A stretch of DNA of 64,000 nt from Halapricum desulfuricans (GCF_017094525.1 NZ_CP064788.1:682001-746000); one strand, 5' to 3'; shown: positions 7,798 to 15,999, counted from the stretch's first letter. Made by a program: numbers and translations. The notes: generated from the letters alone by a model not told the origin.

Positions 7798-8594
7798 TGG
7801 TACTCGAGCAGTTCGATCTCCCAACGCTGGTCAGGGCGCTGTTCTCCGAGCGTGGCGCGGTCGCGGCGGCCGTGCTGGTGCTCGTCATCGGCGCGATCGT
7901 CGGCTATCTCGTCTGGCGCGGGACGCGGAACTTCCTCTGTCGGCAGGGCGTCGACGACGCCGTCGAGGGGACGCTGTTCGAGCGGACAGCGAACAACGTC
8001 GGGCTATCGACGGTCGGAATCCTCTCGCTTCTGGCGGCGATCGCCGTCTATTTCCTGAGCGTCCTCCTCGCGTTGCACGTGGCGCGGCTAATCGACACCG
8101 AGTTCTTCTGGATCAGGTTCACGACGTTGCTCCCACGGTTGTTCGTCGCCGCACTGGCGGTCATCCTCGGACTCGTCGTCGGCGACAAGGCCAAACTCGT
8201 CGTCAGCGACCGACTCAAGAGCGTCAAACTCCCGGAAGTTTCGATCATCCCTGAACTCGTCAAGTACAGCATCTTCTACATCGCCGCGCTCATCGCGCTC
8301 GGGCAGCTGGGCGTGACGACGGCCGCACTGCTCGTGTTGCTCGCGGTCTACGCGTTCGGCCTGGTCTTTCTCGGCGGGCTGGCGTTCAAGGACCTGCTCG
8401 CGGCCGGTGCCGCCGGTATCTACCTGTTGCTCTCACAGCCGTACGGGATCGGCGACGAGGTCGAGATCGACGGGACGCGCGGGATCGTTCAGGAGATCAA
8501 CGTCTTCGTCACGCACATCGAAAGCGACGAAGTCGAGTACATCATCCCGAACCAGCGAGTGTTCAAACGCGGCATCGTCCGTATCCGCCAGTGA
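7797..8594 (+). CDS. MscS-family mechanosensitive channel
   Basis: A 265-residue membrane protein with four to five hydrophobic helices and a short MscS beta-domain at the C-terminus (QPYGIGDEVEIDGTRGIVQEINVFVTHI). It lacks the large C-terminal vestibule of bacterial MscS. Its ATG overlaps the dacZ stop, so expression is coupled to c-di-AMP synthesis. By context it may release solutes on osmotic downshift and be controlled by, or co-regulated with, c-di-AMP; that is inference. Confidence 0.9.
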   Translation: MVLEQFDLPTLVRALFSERGAVAAAVLVLVIGAIVGYLVWRGTRNFLCRQGVDDAVEGTLFERTANNVGLSTVGILSLLAAIAVYFLSVLLALHVARLIDTEFFWIRFTTLLPRLFVAALAVILGLVVGDKAKLVVSDRLKSVKLPEVSIIPELVKYSIFYIAALIALGQLGVTTAALLVLLAVYAFGLVFLGGLAFKDLLAAGAAGIYLLLSQPYGIGDEVEIDGTRGIVQEINVFVTHIESDEVEYIIPNQRVFKRGIVRIRQ

Positions 8595-8631
8595 CCGCAC
8601 CGAAAAAACGAGTCGTCGAACCGGACGCCGA

Positions 8632-9630
8632 TCAGCGCTTGAGTGCCGGCGTGTCGGCTTCTGCACCGAGCAGTTCCTTGAGCTCGTCGTCGACGGTCGC
8701 CACGGTGATCGAGGCACCCATCATGTCCAGCGAGGTCATGTAGTCGCCGACCATCGCGTCCCAGACCTCCAGATCGTGGTCGTCCATCAGCTCCTGAACC
8801 TTGCGGTTGAGGACGAACAGTTCCATCAGTGGCGTCCCGCCCATGCCGTTGACGATCGTGACCACTTCGTCGCCCGCGTCGGGATCGAGGTCCTCAAGCA
8901 CCTCGCCGGTCAACTCCTCGGCAATCTCGTCTGCGGGCATGATGTCGACTCGTTCGGTCCCGGGCTCGCCGTGGATGCCGATCCCGAGCTCGATTTCGTC
9001 CTCTCCCAGGTCGAAGGTCGGTTCGCCCTTCTCGGGGGTGACACAGGAGGTCAGGGCCGTCCCCATCGTGCGGACGTTGTCGATCATCTTCTCCGCAAGC
9101 CGCGCTACCTCCTCGAGGTCGTCACCACGGTCCGCGGCCGCGCCCGCGACCTTGTGGACGAGAATCGTCCCGGCGACGCCCCGACGTCCCGACGTGTACA
9201 GCGAGTCCTCGACGGCGACGTCGTCGTTGACGACGACCTGTTCGATCTGATCGACGCCTTCCATCTCGGCCATCTCGGCGCCCGTCTCGAAATTCATCAC
9301 GTCGCCCTCGTAGTTTTTGACGACACAGAGGACGCCTTCGCCCGAATCTGTCGCCTGGATCATCTCGCTCAACTCGTCGGCCGTCGGCGAGGTGAACACT
9401 TCGCCTGCGGCCGCGCCGTCGAGCATCCCGTCGCCGATGTAGCCCGCGTGTGTCGGCTCGTGGCCCGATCCACCGCCGCTGACGACCGCGACTTTCCCGT
9501 CTACCGGCGCATCCGCCCGTACCATCACGTTCGTCCCATCGAGCCGGCGCAACCGCTCGGGATAGCCCGCTTCCATCCCGTCGAGCATCTCGTCTACCAC
9601 GTCTTCCGGATCGTTGATCAGCTTCTTCAT
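8632..9630 (-). CDS. dhaK: Dihydroxyacetone kinase, DhaK subunit
   Basis: A 332-residue DhaK. It shows the substrate-binding GGGSGHEPTHAGYIG (about residues 51-65), the AAAGEVFTSPT loop and the IGIHGEPG motif with the histidine that binds dihydroxyacetone covalently. DhaK needs DhaL (ADP-binding) and DhaM (phosphoryl donor) to phosphorylate dihydroxyacetone, and haloarchaea usually encode dhaKLM together. Neither partner is next to it: downstream is the convergent mscS gene and upstream is repeat DNA. The promoter region (9650-9690) is A/T-rich. Confidence 0.95.
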   Translation of the reverse strand: MKKLINDPEDVVDEMLDGMEAGYPERLRRLDGTNVMVRADAPVDGKVAVVSGGGSGHEPTHAGYIGDGMLDGAAAGEVFTSPTADELSEMIQATDSGEGVLCVVKNYEGDVMNFETGAEMAEMEGVDQIEQVVVNDDVAVEDSLYTSGRRGVAGTILVHKVAGAAADRGDDLEEVARLAEKMIDNVRTMGTALTSCVTPEKGEPTFDLGEDEIELGIGIHGEPGTERVDIMPADEIAEELTGEVLEDLDPDAGDEVVTIVNGMGGTPLMELFVLNRKVQELMDDHDLEVWDAMVGDYMTSLDMMGASITVATVDDELKELLGAEADTPALKR

Positions 9631-9709
9631 GGTTCATTGTGAATGTCAACGCGTACCGTCAAATAGTTTTCTTTACTATCGGTCTCGAGACTGCTCGTAA
9701 ATTTCATCG

Positions 9710-9925
9710 CATGACTCCTGGCTGGACAACTCGCGCATGAACGCGCTCGCGAGTCGGCCGTCGTCACCACATGACTCCTGGCTGGACTGTTCACACACAA
9801 GCGTGTTCACGAGCCGGCCGTCGTCACCACATGACTCCTGGCTGGACAACTCGCGCATGAACGCGCTCGCGAGTCGGCCGTCGTCACCACATGACTCCTG
9901 GCTGGACTGTTCACAGCGATACAGC
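9710..9925. repeat. 60-bp tandem repeat in A-B-A-B' order
   Basis: Three exact 60-bp periods are visible from 9721 to 9900, with partial copies on both sides. A 33-bp constant block (containing cgtcgtcaccacatgactc) alternates with two 27-bp variable blocks. Block A carries ACTCGCG/CGCGAGT arms; block B carries ACAC/GTGT arms. The order is A, B, A, truncated B. The period is a multiple of three and both strands are open, but the peptides look artificial. A GAAGCC/GGCTTC hairpin lies at about 9930-9944. Confidence 0.9.
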
Positions 9926-10019
9926 GCGGAAGCCTACGGCTTCAGCCCCTGAACTGTTCACATCCGGTGGTCCGGGCGGACAGGCAGGTCGAGACAGTGA
10001 TACGCCTTCCAACCGGCGA

Positions 10020-10847
10020 TCAGACGAGTCGCGCCCCGGCCGCGTCGACCCGACAGGCGTCGGGGTCGTACCCGGCATCGGAGAGGCCGGTCCCCAGCGC
10101 GAAGACCGTCTCGCCGAGCATCGCCATCGAGGCCTCGCCGCCGGCCTCGCTCACCTCCCGAATCGCGTCCCGAAGGCGGTCGGTCAGCAGCCCCGACTCG
10201 CGGGCGAACCGCCGGGAAGCGTAGGCGAACTGCGCGGGCGTCGGCTCGGAGACGAGCCGCGAGAGCGCCTCCGTGCCGGCCTTGCTGATCAATTCGGTAT
10301 CGCCGCCGATCACCTCGCCGGTGTCGAGTTCGCCGAAGGTGACGTATTCGACGCGCGGCCGGTAGGGCACGGCGTCGATCACGTTGTGCTGTGGCCCGCC
10401 CGGTTCGAGCCGGATCGGCATGCCGCCGGCCGCCTGCGCGACGACGTCGCCCAGTCCGGTCCCCGCCTGAACGTCCGCCCCGTGAGCGATCGTGACGAGT
10501 TCGTTGCGCGAGAGGTCGCGCTCGTAGACCCGGTTGGTCGCCAGCGCGGTCCCGAGCGCCATTGCCCCCGAAATCCCGAAGCCCGACCCGATCGGCAGGT
10601 CCGTCTCGGCGACGACGGCTCCCTCGACGCCGAGCGTCTCCAGCACCGTCTCGACGGCCTCGACGCTCGCGGGCCGGCCGTTCAACTCGACGCGTCGATC
10701 CTCGGCCCGCTCGACGGTCACGCTGACGCCGTCGGCGAGTGTCACCCCTGCCCCCTGCGAACCGCTCGCGGTCGGATCGTCGTCCCGATGGACCGTGAAG
10801 AAGCCGGTCACGTGCCCGGGGACGAACGCTGTCGCCTCGTCGGTCAT
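10020..10847 (-). CDS. Pantoate kinase (GHMP superfamily)
   Basis: A 275-residue GHMP kinase of the archaeal pantoate kinase type. The nucleotide-binding motif is LPIGSGFGISGAMALGTALA (about residues 97-116), and the start AFVPGHVTGFFTVH is characteristic. It phosphorylates pantoate to 4-phosphopantoate in the archaeal CoA pathway; the next enzyme of that pathway begins at 63702 in this window. I chose ATG 10847 because upstream sequence holds a transposon-end-like palindrome. A GATGV-like segment near the C-terminus (GGEASMAMLGETVF) fits GHMP motif 3. Confidence 0.92.
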   Translation of the reverse strand: MTDEATAFVPGHVTGFFTVHRDDDPTASGSQGAGVTLADGVSVTVERAEDRRVELNGRPASVEAVETVLETLGVEGAVVAETDLPIGSGFGISGAMALGTALATNRVYERDLSRNELVTIAHGADVQAGTGLGDVVAQAAGGMPIRLEPGGPQHNVIDAVPYRPRVEYVTFGELDTGEVIGGDTELISKAGTEALSRLVSEPTPAQFAYASRRFARESGLLTDRLRDAIREVSEAGGEASMAMLGETVFALGTGLSDAGYDPDACRVDAAGARLV

Positions 10848-10929
10848 CGTTCGAAGATCCGGCCGGGCGAGCAAAAAGGGGGCGGTTGTGAGTCGACTCC
10901 CCATCCCAATGGGCATCGCGGCCCCCATC

Positions 10930-10980
10930 TTCAAACTAGGTAGCAAGGCGGATTCCCCGCCCCACCGTGGGCGGGGTTGA
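10930..10980 (+). mobile_element. Solo left end of a TnpB-type IS (palindromic remnant)
   Basis: The string ttcaaactaggtagc, a gcggattccccgccc arm and a closing gtgggcggggttga arm match the left end of the TnpB element at 24653-24753, but no tnpB follows. The two arms form a stem CCCCGCCC/GGGCGGGG with a 6-base loop. It lies about 80 bp upstream of the pantoate kinase start. It is either a relic or a miniature, non-autonomous derivative. Confidence 0.75.
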
Positions 10981-10984
10981 AAAA

Positions 10985-11307
10985 TATACAACCACTTTTC
11001 TTCCCTCGGGTTTCCTCGCGTCTACGGCGCTGCAGGAACAGCGTTGCGGCTTCGCCGCGGTTCACAGACCAGCGGGACCGAAAGATCCCTCGCTCGGACC
11101 GCAAACTCGCGAAAAAGCCCTGCTGACTCGCTGTGTTCGCCAGCAGTGAAACGGCTTGTTTCGCTCACTGTTCCCGTGAGCTCTCAACGTTTTCGTCAGG
11201 GACTCAGTCGCTGGCGATCTCGCGGGAACGTCTGAAGACGTTCCTGCTCGGCTACGCCTGCGCGGGCTGCGACTTCCGGGCTCCCGCTCGCCGGGCAACG
11301 GAGAGTC
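10985..11307. repeat. Palindrome-rich non-coding DNA, partial copy of the island repeat
   Basis: No coding frame is convincing. The first 50 bases (accacttttcttccctcggg and onward) are an inverted, diverged copy of the end of the repeat units at 19.6-21.5 kb. The rest is a chain of small hairpins, for example GAACGTC/GACGTTC at about 11230-11247. It ends at the aspS stop codon. Confidence 0.7.
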
Positions 11308-12612
11308 CTACGGACTCAGCCGTTGCCGGTCTCGCGGGAAGATCACGGCCTCACGAATGTTCTCGAGCCCGAGCATCGTCATGACGAGGCGCTCGGCACC
11401 CAGCCCCCAGCCGGCGTGGGGCGGCATGCCGTACTTGAACATCTTGGTGTAGTACTCGAAGGCTTCCGGGTCCAGGCCCTGCTGTTCGAAGCCCGCGACG
11501 AGCTGATCGTAGCGGTGCTCACGCTGACCGCCCGAGACCAGCTCCATCGACGGGTGCATCATGTCGAAGCCCGTCGAGACCTCGGGGTCGTCGTCGCGGT
11601 CCTTGATGTAGAAGGGCTTGATCTCGCTGGGCCAGTCGGTGATGAAGTAGTGCTCGCCGACCGCCTGCCCGAGGGCGTGCTCGGCTTCCGTCGAGAGGTC
11701 GTCGCCCCAGACCAGCGGCTCGTCGAGTTCGCCCGTCGCGTTGATCCGCTCGATGGCCTCCTCGTAGGTCAACCGCTCGAACTCGCCGTCGGGCACCTCG
11801 AAGTCGTCTTCGATCCCGAGCGCCTCGAGCTGGGCCCCGCAGTTCTCGGCGACGCCCTCGTAGGCGGACTTGACGACGTGCTCGCAGACGTCCATCGCGT
11901 CGCCGTCGTCGAAGAAAGCCGACTCGAAGTCGATCGAGGTCGCCTCGTTGAGGTGTCGGGGCGTGTTGTGCTCCTCGGCGCGGAAGATCGGGCCGATCTC
12001 GAAGACCCGCTCCAGCCCGGAGCCGACCATCAGCTGCTTGAACAGCTGCGGGCTCTGGTTCATGAAGGCCTCGCGCCCGAAGTAGGTGATCGGGAACAGT
12101 TCGGTCCCGCCCTCGGTCCCGGTGGCCACGATCTTGGGCGTGTTGATCTCGGTTGCGTCGACCGATCGGAAGGCTTCTCGGACGCTTCGCAGCACCTCCG
12201 CTCGGATCTCGAAGACGGCCTGCACGGCGGGCTTGCGCAGATCGAGCGTCCGGTTGTCCAGCCGCGTCGACAGCTCGGCGTCGACCTTCCCGGAGGGATC
12301 CAGCGGGAGTTCGGGATCGGCCTCGGCGATGACCTTGACCGACTCGGGGACGATCTCGACGCCGGTCGGGGCGCGCTCCTCTTGCTCGACTGCGCCCGTG
12401 ACGGCCACGACGCTCTCGCGGTGGACGTCAAGCCCGGTCTCGACCAGGTCGTCGTCCATCTCGTCTTTCTCGAATTTGACCTGGATCTTGCCGGTCGTGT
12501 CACGCACGATGATGAAGGCGATACCACCGAGGTCGCGGATCTCGTGCACCCAGCCCTTGATCGTCACGTCCTCGCCGGGCTCGGCGTCCGCGGTGTAGGT
12601 TCGCTCGTCCAT
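11308..12612 (-). CDS. aspS: Aspartyl-tRNA synthetase (archaeal type)
   Basis: A 434-residue class II synthetase. An N-terminal OB fold (residues 14-100: [26 protein letters not shown]) is followed by motif 2 ([14 protein letters not shown]) and motif 3 ([15 protein letters not shown]), ending in the family-typical [10 protein letters not shown]. It charges tRNA-Asp, and in archaea without a full AsnRS set it can also mischarge tRNA-Asn. The start [13 protein letters not shown] at 12612 is chosen over an upstream ATG at 12645. Confidence 0.97.
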   Translation of the reverse strand: MDERTYTADAEPGEDVTIKGWVHEIRDLGGIAFIIVRDTTGKIQVKFEKDEMDDDLVETGLDVHRESVVAVTGAVEQEERAPTGVEIVPESVKVIAEADPELPLDPSGKVDAELSTRLDNRTLDLRKPAVQAVFEIRAEVLRSVREAFRSVDATEINTPKIVATGTEGGTELFPITYFGREAFMNQSPQLFKQLMVGSGLERVFEIGPIFRAEEHNTPRHLNEATSIDFESAFFDDGDAMDVCEHVVKSAYEGVAENCGAQLEALGIEDDFEVPDGEFERLTYEEAIERINATGELDEPLVWGDDLSTEAEHALGQAVGEHYFITDWPSEIKPFYIKDRDDDPEVSTGFDMMHPSMELVSGGQREHRYDQLVAGFEQQGLDPEAFEYYTKMFKYGMPPHAGWGLGAERLVMTMLGLENIREAVIFPRDRQRLSP

Positions 12613-12740
12613 GCTCGGCCCTATTGGTCGGCCTGACTTAAACACCGTTTATTCGTCCCGAGGGATGTGACGGTGGCGAAAGACAGTGACGAGCAGAGAC
12701 CGATGCCGGTGTCAGAAAAATAGCCCTCATACGGCCGGCT

Positions 12741-12764
12741 GTAACGATTTACCGGTGCGATCGG
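12741..12764 (+). repeat. Short dispersed intergenic motif, copy 1
   Basis: gtaacgatttaccggtgcga is closely similar to strings at 23838-23863 (minus), 49615-49637 and 53768-53790, all between genes. The surrounding 12613-12791 holds no gene. Confidence 0.6.
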
Positions 12765-12791
12765 TCCAGAACAGACTTACAACCGACCGTA

Positions 12792-13190
12792 TCATGGGGG
12801 ATTGCTTCCCGAGTTCAGCGGCAGATACGAACTGGTATGATAGGCCGCACGCCAGAGTTTGAGCACAGCGCGCGTGACCAACTCCTCAGGTGACTGTGTG
12901 ATACAGGAGTCCTCGACCTCGTCGGGGTCCGAACTCGCGTCGGGCGGCGGATGGAAGTGTTCAGTCCCGTCGACGTGAACGTAGTCACCACCATGTGGAT
13001 GGTTTCCCCAGCGGACGTTCACGCCCGCCGTATCGGTGTAGTGAAATTTGTAGTCGTCTCGTGTCGTCCACTCGACGTCGATCCGGCCCCGGTCGGCGTC
13101 ACAGAGCCCGTCGTCGAGCGTCACTTCGAGCACTGATGGGTTGAGATAGTCGTCGATCCGGGCCGTCGCAAGGGGTTGTGTAACTGTTAC
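12792..13190 (-). pseudogene. TumE-like (DUF6516-like) toxin gene, 3' part, cut by an insertion sequence
   Basis: The frame reads VTVTQPLATARIDDYL at the insertion point and continues 132 codons to a stop at 12792. The segment DDYKFHYTDTAGVNVRWGNHPHG resembles the core of TumE/DUF6516 toxins (short beta strands, then RWDNxPHH). No start codon precedes it because the TnpB element begins at 13191. Joined to the fragment at 15269-15373 it gives one continuous 167-residue protein in frame. The family assignment is by remembered pattern and is tentative; the interruption is seen directly. Confidence 0.7.
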
Positions 13191-13286
13191 AGAATTCGGA
13201 GTGGTTTCGTAGTAACCAGTATGAAACAGTAGTGCACTGGTTCCGTAGCCTTGATATTCGTATATAACTAATACATAGTACGAACA

Positions 13287-13460
13287 ATGAGTAGCGTCAC
13301 ACTCGATATTGACGATGAAGACTTGTTCCTCATTCGTGGCGAGGAAACAATCGAAAAAGAGGTGAAACCACAGGGCAACGGCGCTCATATCATCGTCCCA
13401 AAAGACTGGATCGGCGCACAAGTCAAAATCACACGAATCTCCGATCCTGACGACGAATAA
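13287..13460 (+). CDS. DUF2080 family transposase-associated protein
   Basis: A 57-residue protein, MSSVTLDIDDEDLFLIRGEET then EKEVKPQGNGAHIIVPKDWIG, typical of the DUF2080 protein that precedes tnpB in many haloarchaeal elements. The middle (VKPQGNGAHIIVPKDW) looks like an AbrB/SpoVT swapped-hairpin DNA-binding strand, so a regulatory role is plausible. It ends three bases before the tnpB ATG. Confidence 0.88.
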   Translation: MSSVTLDIDDEDLFLIRGEETIEKEVKPQGNGAHIIVPKDWIGAQVKITRISDPDDE

Positions 13461-13463
13461 CCG

Positions 13464-15242
13464 ATGCAACTCACCGAACAGTTCCACATCCCGGATGCGT
13501 ATCACGAAGCGTGCGATCGTCTCACCACGCTCGTCCAGAAACACACCCAACGCCTGCTCGAAGAGGAGTACTGGAGCAACGACCACCTCAACGCCATCAC
13601 CGACCACACCGGCCAATCCTACACCTACATCCGTGACGACGACTATGACGCCTTCGAAGACGTTGAGGAGTATGTCTACAGCCGATTCAAGCGGTGTGTC
13701 TACCACCGCGTCACCCACGTCCTCGATGCTCACACCGACGAGTTTCAGGCCTTCCAGTTTGTCCTCGACACAGTTGATGAGCGCAAGATCAAGCGGATTG
13801 GCTGGCACCGCCTTCGCAGACGGTTGTTTGACGAGGACTCCCCGTACATCGCGTGGCGCGTCCTCGAAACTGTCGTCGAACAACTCAACAGGTTTTACGA
13901 CCGACACGGCCACTTCCCCGAGACATACACAGAACTTATCGAGACGCCAGAACCGAACGGGACGCTTCCGTACGCCCCGGACGTAGGCGACTACCACATC
14001 CACGACCTCACCATCGAGGACGGCGACGTGGTGGTCGTACTGAACGCGCCGGACTCACTCTCACCAGACAGTTATCACGACTGGACAGACCACGAAATCC
14101 GCTTCCCGACCCACGCACGGTTCAGTGCGATGGTCGAAACCGGGTGTGTGAAAGCGCCCACGCTCCACGCATCCGAGCATGGGTACACACTTGACGTGCC
14201 CGTTGCTGTACCCGACCAGGACACTGAGACAGTCAGTGACCGCGTGTTGTCGGTTGACCTCGGCGTGAAAAAACAGGCCACGGCGGTCGTCCTCGATAAC
14301 GGCGACGACAGGACACACGAGCAGATTTCACCACCGCAGTTTCTTGACCATCCGGCCAAAGACAAACTGTTCCGTCTCAAGGCTGACGCCGAGGGCATCA
14401 ACGACCGACTGGCAGCACTCCGGCGACAGGGCACTGCCCACACGGAACGGTTCACCCACTTGCTCAGTGAGTACCGCCAGACACGGCGGAAAGAGCGGCG
14501 GTTGCGTGAGCAAATCCAGCACGACGTAGCGAACCAGTTGGTGTGGCTGGCGATAGAGTACGGCTGTGAAACCATCGTGTTCGAGTCACTCGGGCAAATC
14601 GACGCACCAGAGACGAGCGGTTCAGTTGCGTGGTCGATCTCCTCGTGGGCTCGCGGCGAACTCCTCGATCGCGTCGGATACAAAGCCGAGTTGGTGGGGA
14701 TCGACTTCGAGACGGTGAATCCGTGGGGAACGAGTCGGCACTGTCCCCGGTGCGGTGAGAACGGGCGGACGGTGAAAGCGCCCGATGACCATACTGAACA
14801 ACGGCACGGCGGGCACTTTCACTGTCCTGAGTGTGGGTACGAGTGCGACCGCGACGTAGTTGGGGCGGTGAACGTCGGTCGGAAGCACCTCGACGGCTCC
14901 AAGATGGGGGAGGCGAACCCTGCCGCCTATATGGAGGTGGGGAAGCACGCCAGTTTTCCATCACCGCGAGGTGCCCGTTCTACTGGCGGTGAGCGAAGCG
15001 AGGCTTCGCGAGCCTCAGAAACGCTTGCCGTTTCTGGCGTTCAGTCCGCGACCGACCAACAGGATCAGGCGAGCGGTCGTCAGACCCACCTGTCCCAGTA
15101 CCGTGCTCCGTCACTCATCGTGAAACGGAGCGGGACCGACATGGGTGGACTGCAGCAAAATCACAGTAGTAACACGGGCCTGCGGCGGCCCAGCGGTAGT
15201 GTAACACAGCACGTTCTCGCCAGTGCTCCCGATTATGGGTGA
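13464..15242 (+). CDS. tnpB: TnpB (RNA-guided nuclease of an IS1341-type element)
   Basis: A 592-residue TnpB. RuvC residues are D265 (VLSVDLGVKK), E374 (TIVFESLGQ) and D464 (DVVGAVNVGRK), with a zinc finger CPRC (427-430) and CPEC (454-457). All catalytic residues are present, so it may be active. TnpB proteins cut DNA guided by an RNA from the element's right end and the adjacent flank. About 110 residues after the RuvC-III motif form a non-conserved tail whose DNA contains strong hairpins (15000-15036). The stop lies 26 bp from the proposed right end, leaving room for the guide-RNA scaffold overlapping the gene end. Confidence 0.93.
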   Translation: MQLTEQFHIPDAYHEACDRLTTLVQKHTQRLLEEEYWSNDHLNAITDHTGQSYTYIRDDDYDAFEDVEEYVYSRFKRCVYHRVTHVLDAHTDEFQAFQFVLDTVDERKIKRIGWHRLRRRLFDEDSPYIAWRVLETVVEQLNRFYDRHGHFPETYTELIETPEPNGTLPYAPDVGDYHIHDLTIEDGDVVVVLNAPDSLSPDSYHDWTDHEIRFPTHARFSAMVETGCVKAPTLHASEHGYTLDVPVAVPDQDTETVSDRVLSVDLGVKKQATAVVLDNGDDRTHEQISPPQFLDHPAKDKLFRLKADAEGINDRLAALRRQGTAHTERFTHLLSEYRQTRRKERRLREQIQHDVANQLVWLAIEYGCETIVFESLGQIDAPETSGSVAWSISSWARGELLDRVGYKAELVGIDFETVNPWGTSRHCPRCGENGRTVKAPDDHTEQRHGGHFHCPECGYECDRDVVGAVNVGRKHLDGSKMGEANPAAYMEVGKHASFPSPRGARSTGGERSEASRASETLAVSGVQSATDQQDQASGRQTHLSQYRAPSLIVKRSGTDMGGLQQNHSSNTGLRRPSGSVTQHVLASAPDYG

Positions 15243-15265
15243 ATGCTACCAAATGCTACTGAAAA

Positions 15266-15373
15266 TCAGAACGGTTCCATCTCCTCGACAGTATCGCGTA
15301 TCGTGAGCAGTGCCGGCCGGTCGATCGCCCCGCGGAGAGTATGGTCCTCGGCTCGGACAGGCGAATCCGACAT
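15266..15373 (-). pseudogene. TumE-like gene, 5' part, cut by the insertion sequence
   Basis: The frame starts at an ATG four bases after the stop of the upstream regulator gene and reads MSDSPVRAEDHTLRGAIDRP and on to EEMEPF. It then meets a TGA that belongs to the IS right end. The genuine coding part is 15269-15373 (35 codons). The other half of the gene is at 12792-13190. Tight spacing to the DUF7342-like gene indicates a two-gene operon typical of antitoxin/regulator plus toxin. Confidence 0.7.
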
Positions 15374-15376
15374 GTC

Positions 15377-15964
15377 TCACGCGGGAGTGCCCTCATCAGT
15401 CGGACGGCGGTCGCCGTCGACGAACTGTTCGGCGTTCCCGATCGAGAGGGCAGCGTTCGCGAACGCAAGGTTTCGGCGAAGGGTTTTCCATTCTTGCATC
15501 GTCTCCGAGTCGATCTCGGGTTCCGCTATGTCGGACTCGACGAGCGCCCGGTTCGTCCGTTCGACGGTCAACGCTTCTGGCGAGTCGACGCCGTACTCGG
15601 CCCGGAACTCGGCGAGTTGCTCGCGCATGTCCTCGATCCGCGTGACGAGTTCGTCGGTCGTGACGTGTTCGAGGATGTCCGCAGCCTGCTCGACGACGAG
15701 CGATTCGGACGAGCGGCGATAGAGCGTCCCCCCGTGTTCGCCGGTCGTCGTCTCGACGAACCCCTCGTCTGCGAGGGCGTTGAGGTGCTTGCGCGCCGTT
15801 TTCGGCGCGGTCCGTGCGGCCTCGGCGACCGCATCAGCCGCGGTTGGACGGTAGGTGTGGGCAATGACGTGTCGGATCCGCTCGTAGGGAGTCGTCTCGG
15901 ACTCCCATTCGTCGCCGACCGCCTCGTTGACGTCTGTATACTCTGGCGGGCCTCGGTCTTCCAT
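15377..15964 (-). CDS. Winged-helix regulator, DUF7342-like
   Basis: A 195-residue protein. An HTH occupies residues 29-75 (TTPYERIRHVIAHTYRPTAADAVAEAARTAPKTARKHLNALADEGFVET), followed by a helical region with a predicted coiled coil (ILEHVTTDELVTRIEDMREQLAEFRAEYG). I recall this as the haloarchaeal DUF7342 family. It is immediately upstream of the split TumE-like gene and may be its antitoxin or repressor. A TATA element (gtaatatagtatttt on the plus strand, 15985-15999) sits 28 bases before the ATG, so the mRNA is probably leaderless. Confidence 0.85.
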   Translation of the reverse strand: MEDRGPPEYTDVNEAVGDEWESETTPYERIRHVIAHTYRPTAADAVAEAARTAPKTARKHLNALADEGFVETTTGEHGGTLYRRSSESLVVEQAADILEHVTTDELVTRIEDMREQLAEFRAEYGVDSPEALTVERTNRALVESDIAEPEIDSETMQEWKTLRRNLAFANAALSIGNAEQFVDGDRRPTDEGTPA

Positions 15965-15984
15965 ACTGGGATGTACCGCGTAGA

Positions 15985-15999
15985 GTAATATAGTATTTT
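15985..15999 (-). promoter_or_regulatory. TATA element of the DUF7342-like operon
   Basis: An A/T-rich run (minus strand AAAATACTATATTAC) is centred 28 bases upstream of the ATG at 15964. This spacing is standard for leaderless haloarchaeal transcripts. Confidence 0.6.

Larger units (their letters stand above)
13191..15268 (+). mobile_element. IS200/IS605-like (IS1341-type) element with DUF2080 gene and tnpB
   Basis: The ends are inferred from the disrupted gene. Left flank ends in TTAC (13187-13190), the kind of tetranucleotide such elements insert behind, and the right end is ...gaaaatca at 15268. Removing 13191-15268 restores an open frame across the junction, with no target duplication, as expected for this family. 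The element has no Y1 transposase (tnpA), only a 57-aa accessory gene and tnpB, so movement would need TnpA in trans. Length is 2078 bp. Confidence 0.75.

Noticed and set aside
9710-9925. CRISPR array
   Set aside because: Regular 60-bp spacing is CRISPR-like, but the spacers are duplicated (A-B-A-B'), the repeat does not match haloarchaeal CRISPR repeats and no cas genes are near.
12792-14003. A 403-residue minus-strand frame
   Set aside because: It joins the split TumE-like fragment to antisense sequence of tnpB; the N-terminal two thirds have no coding character.
13191-15268. Complete autonomous IS605 element
   Set aside because: No Y1 transposase (tnpA) gene is present in or beside either TnpB element.
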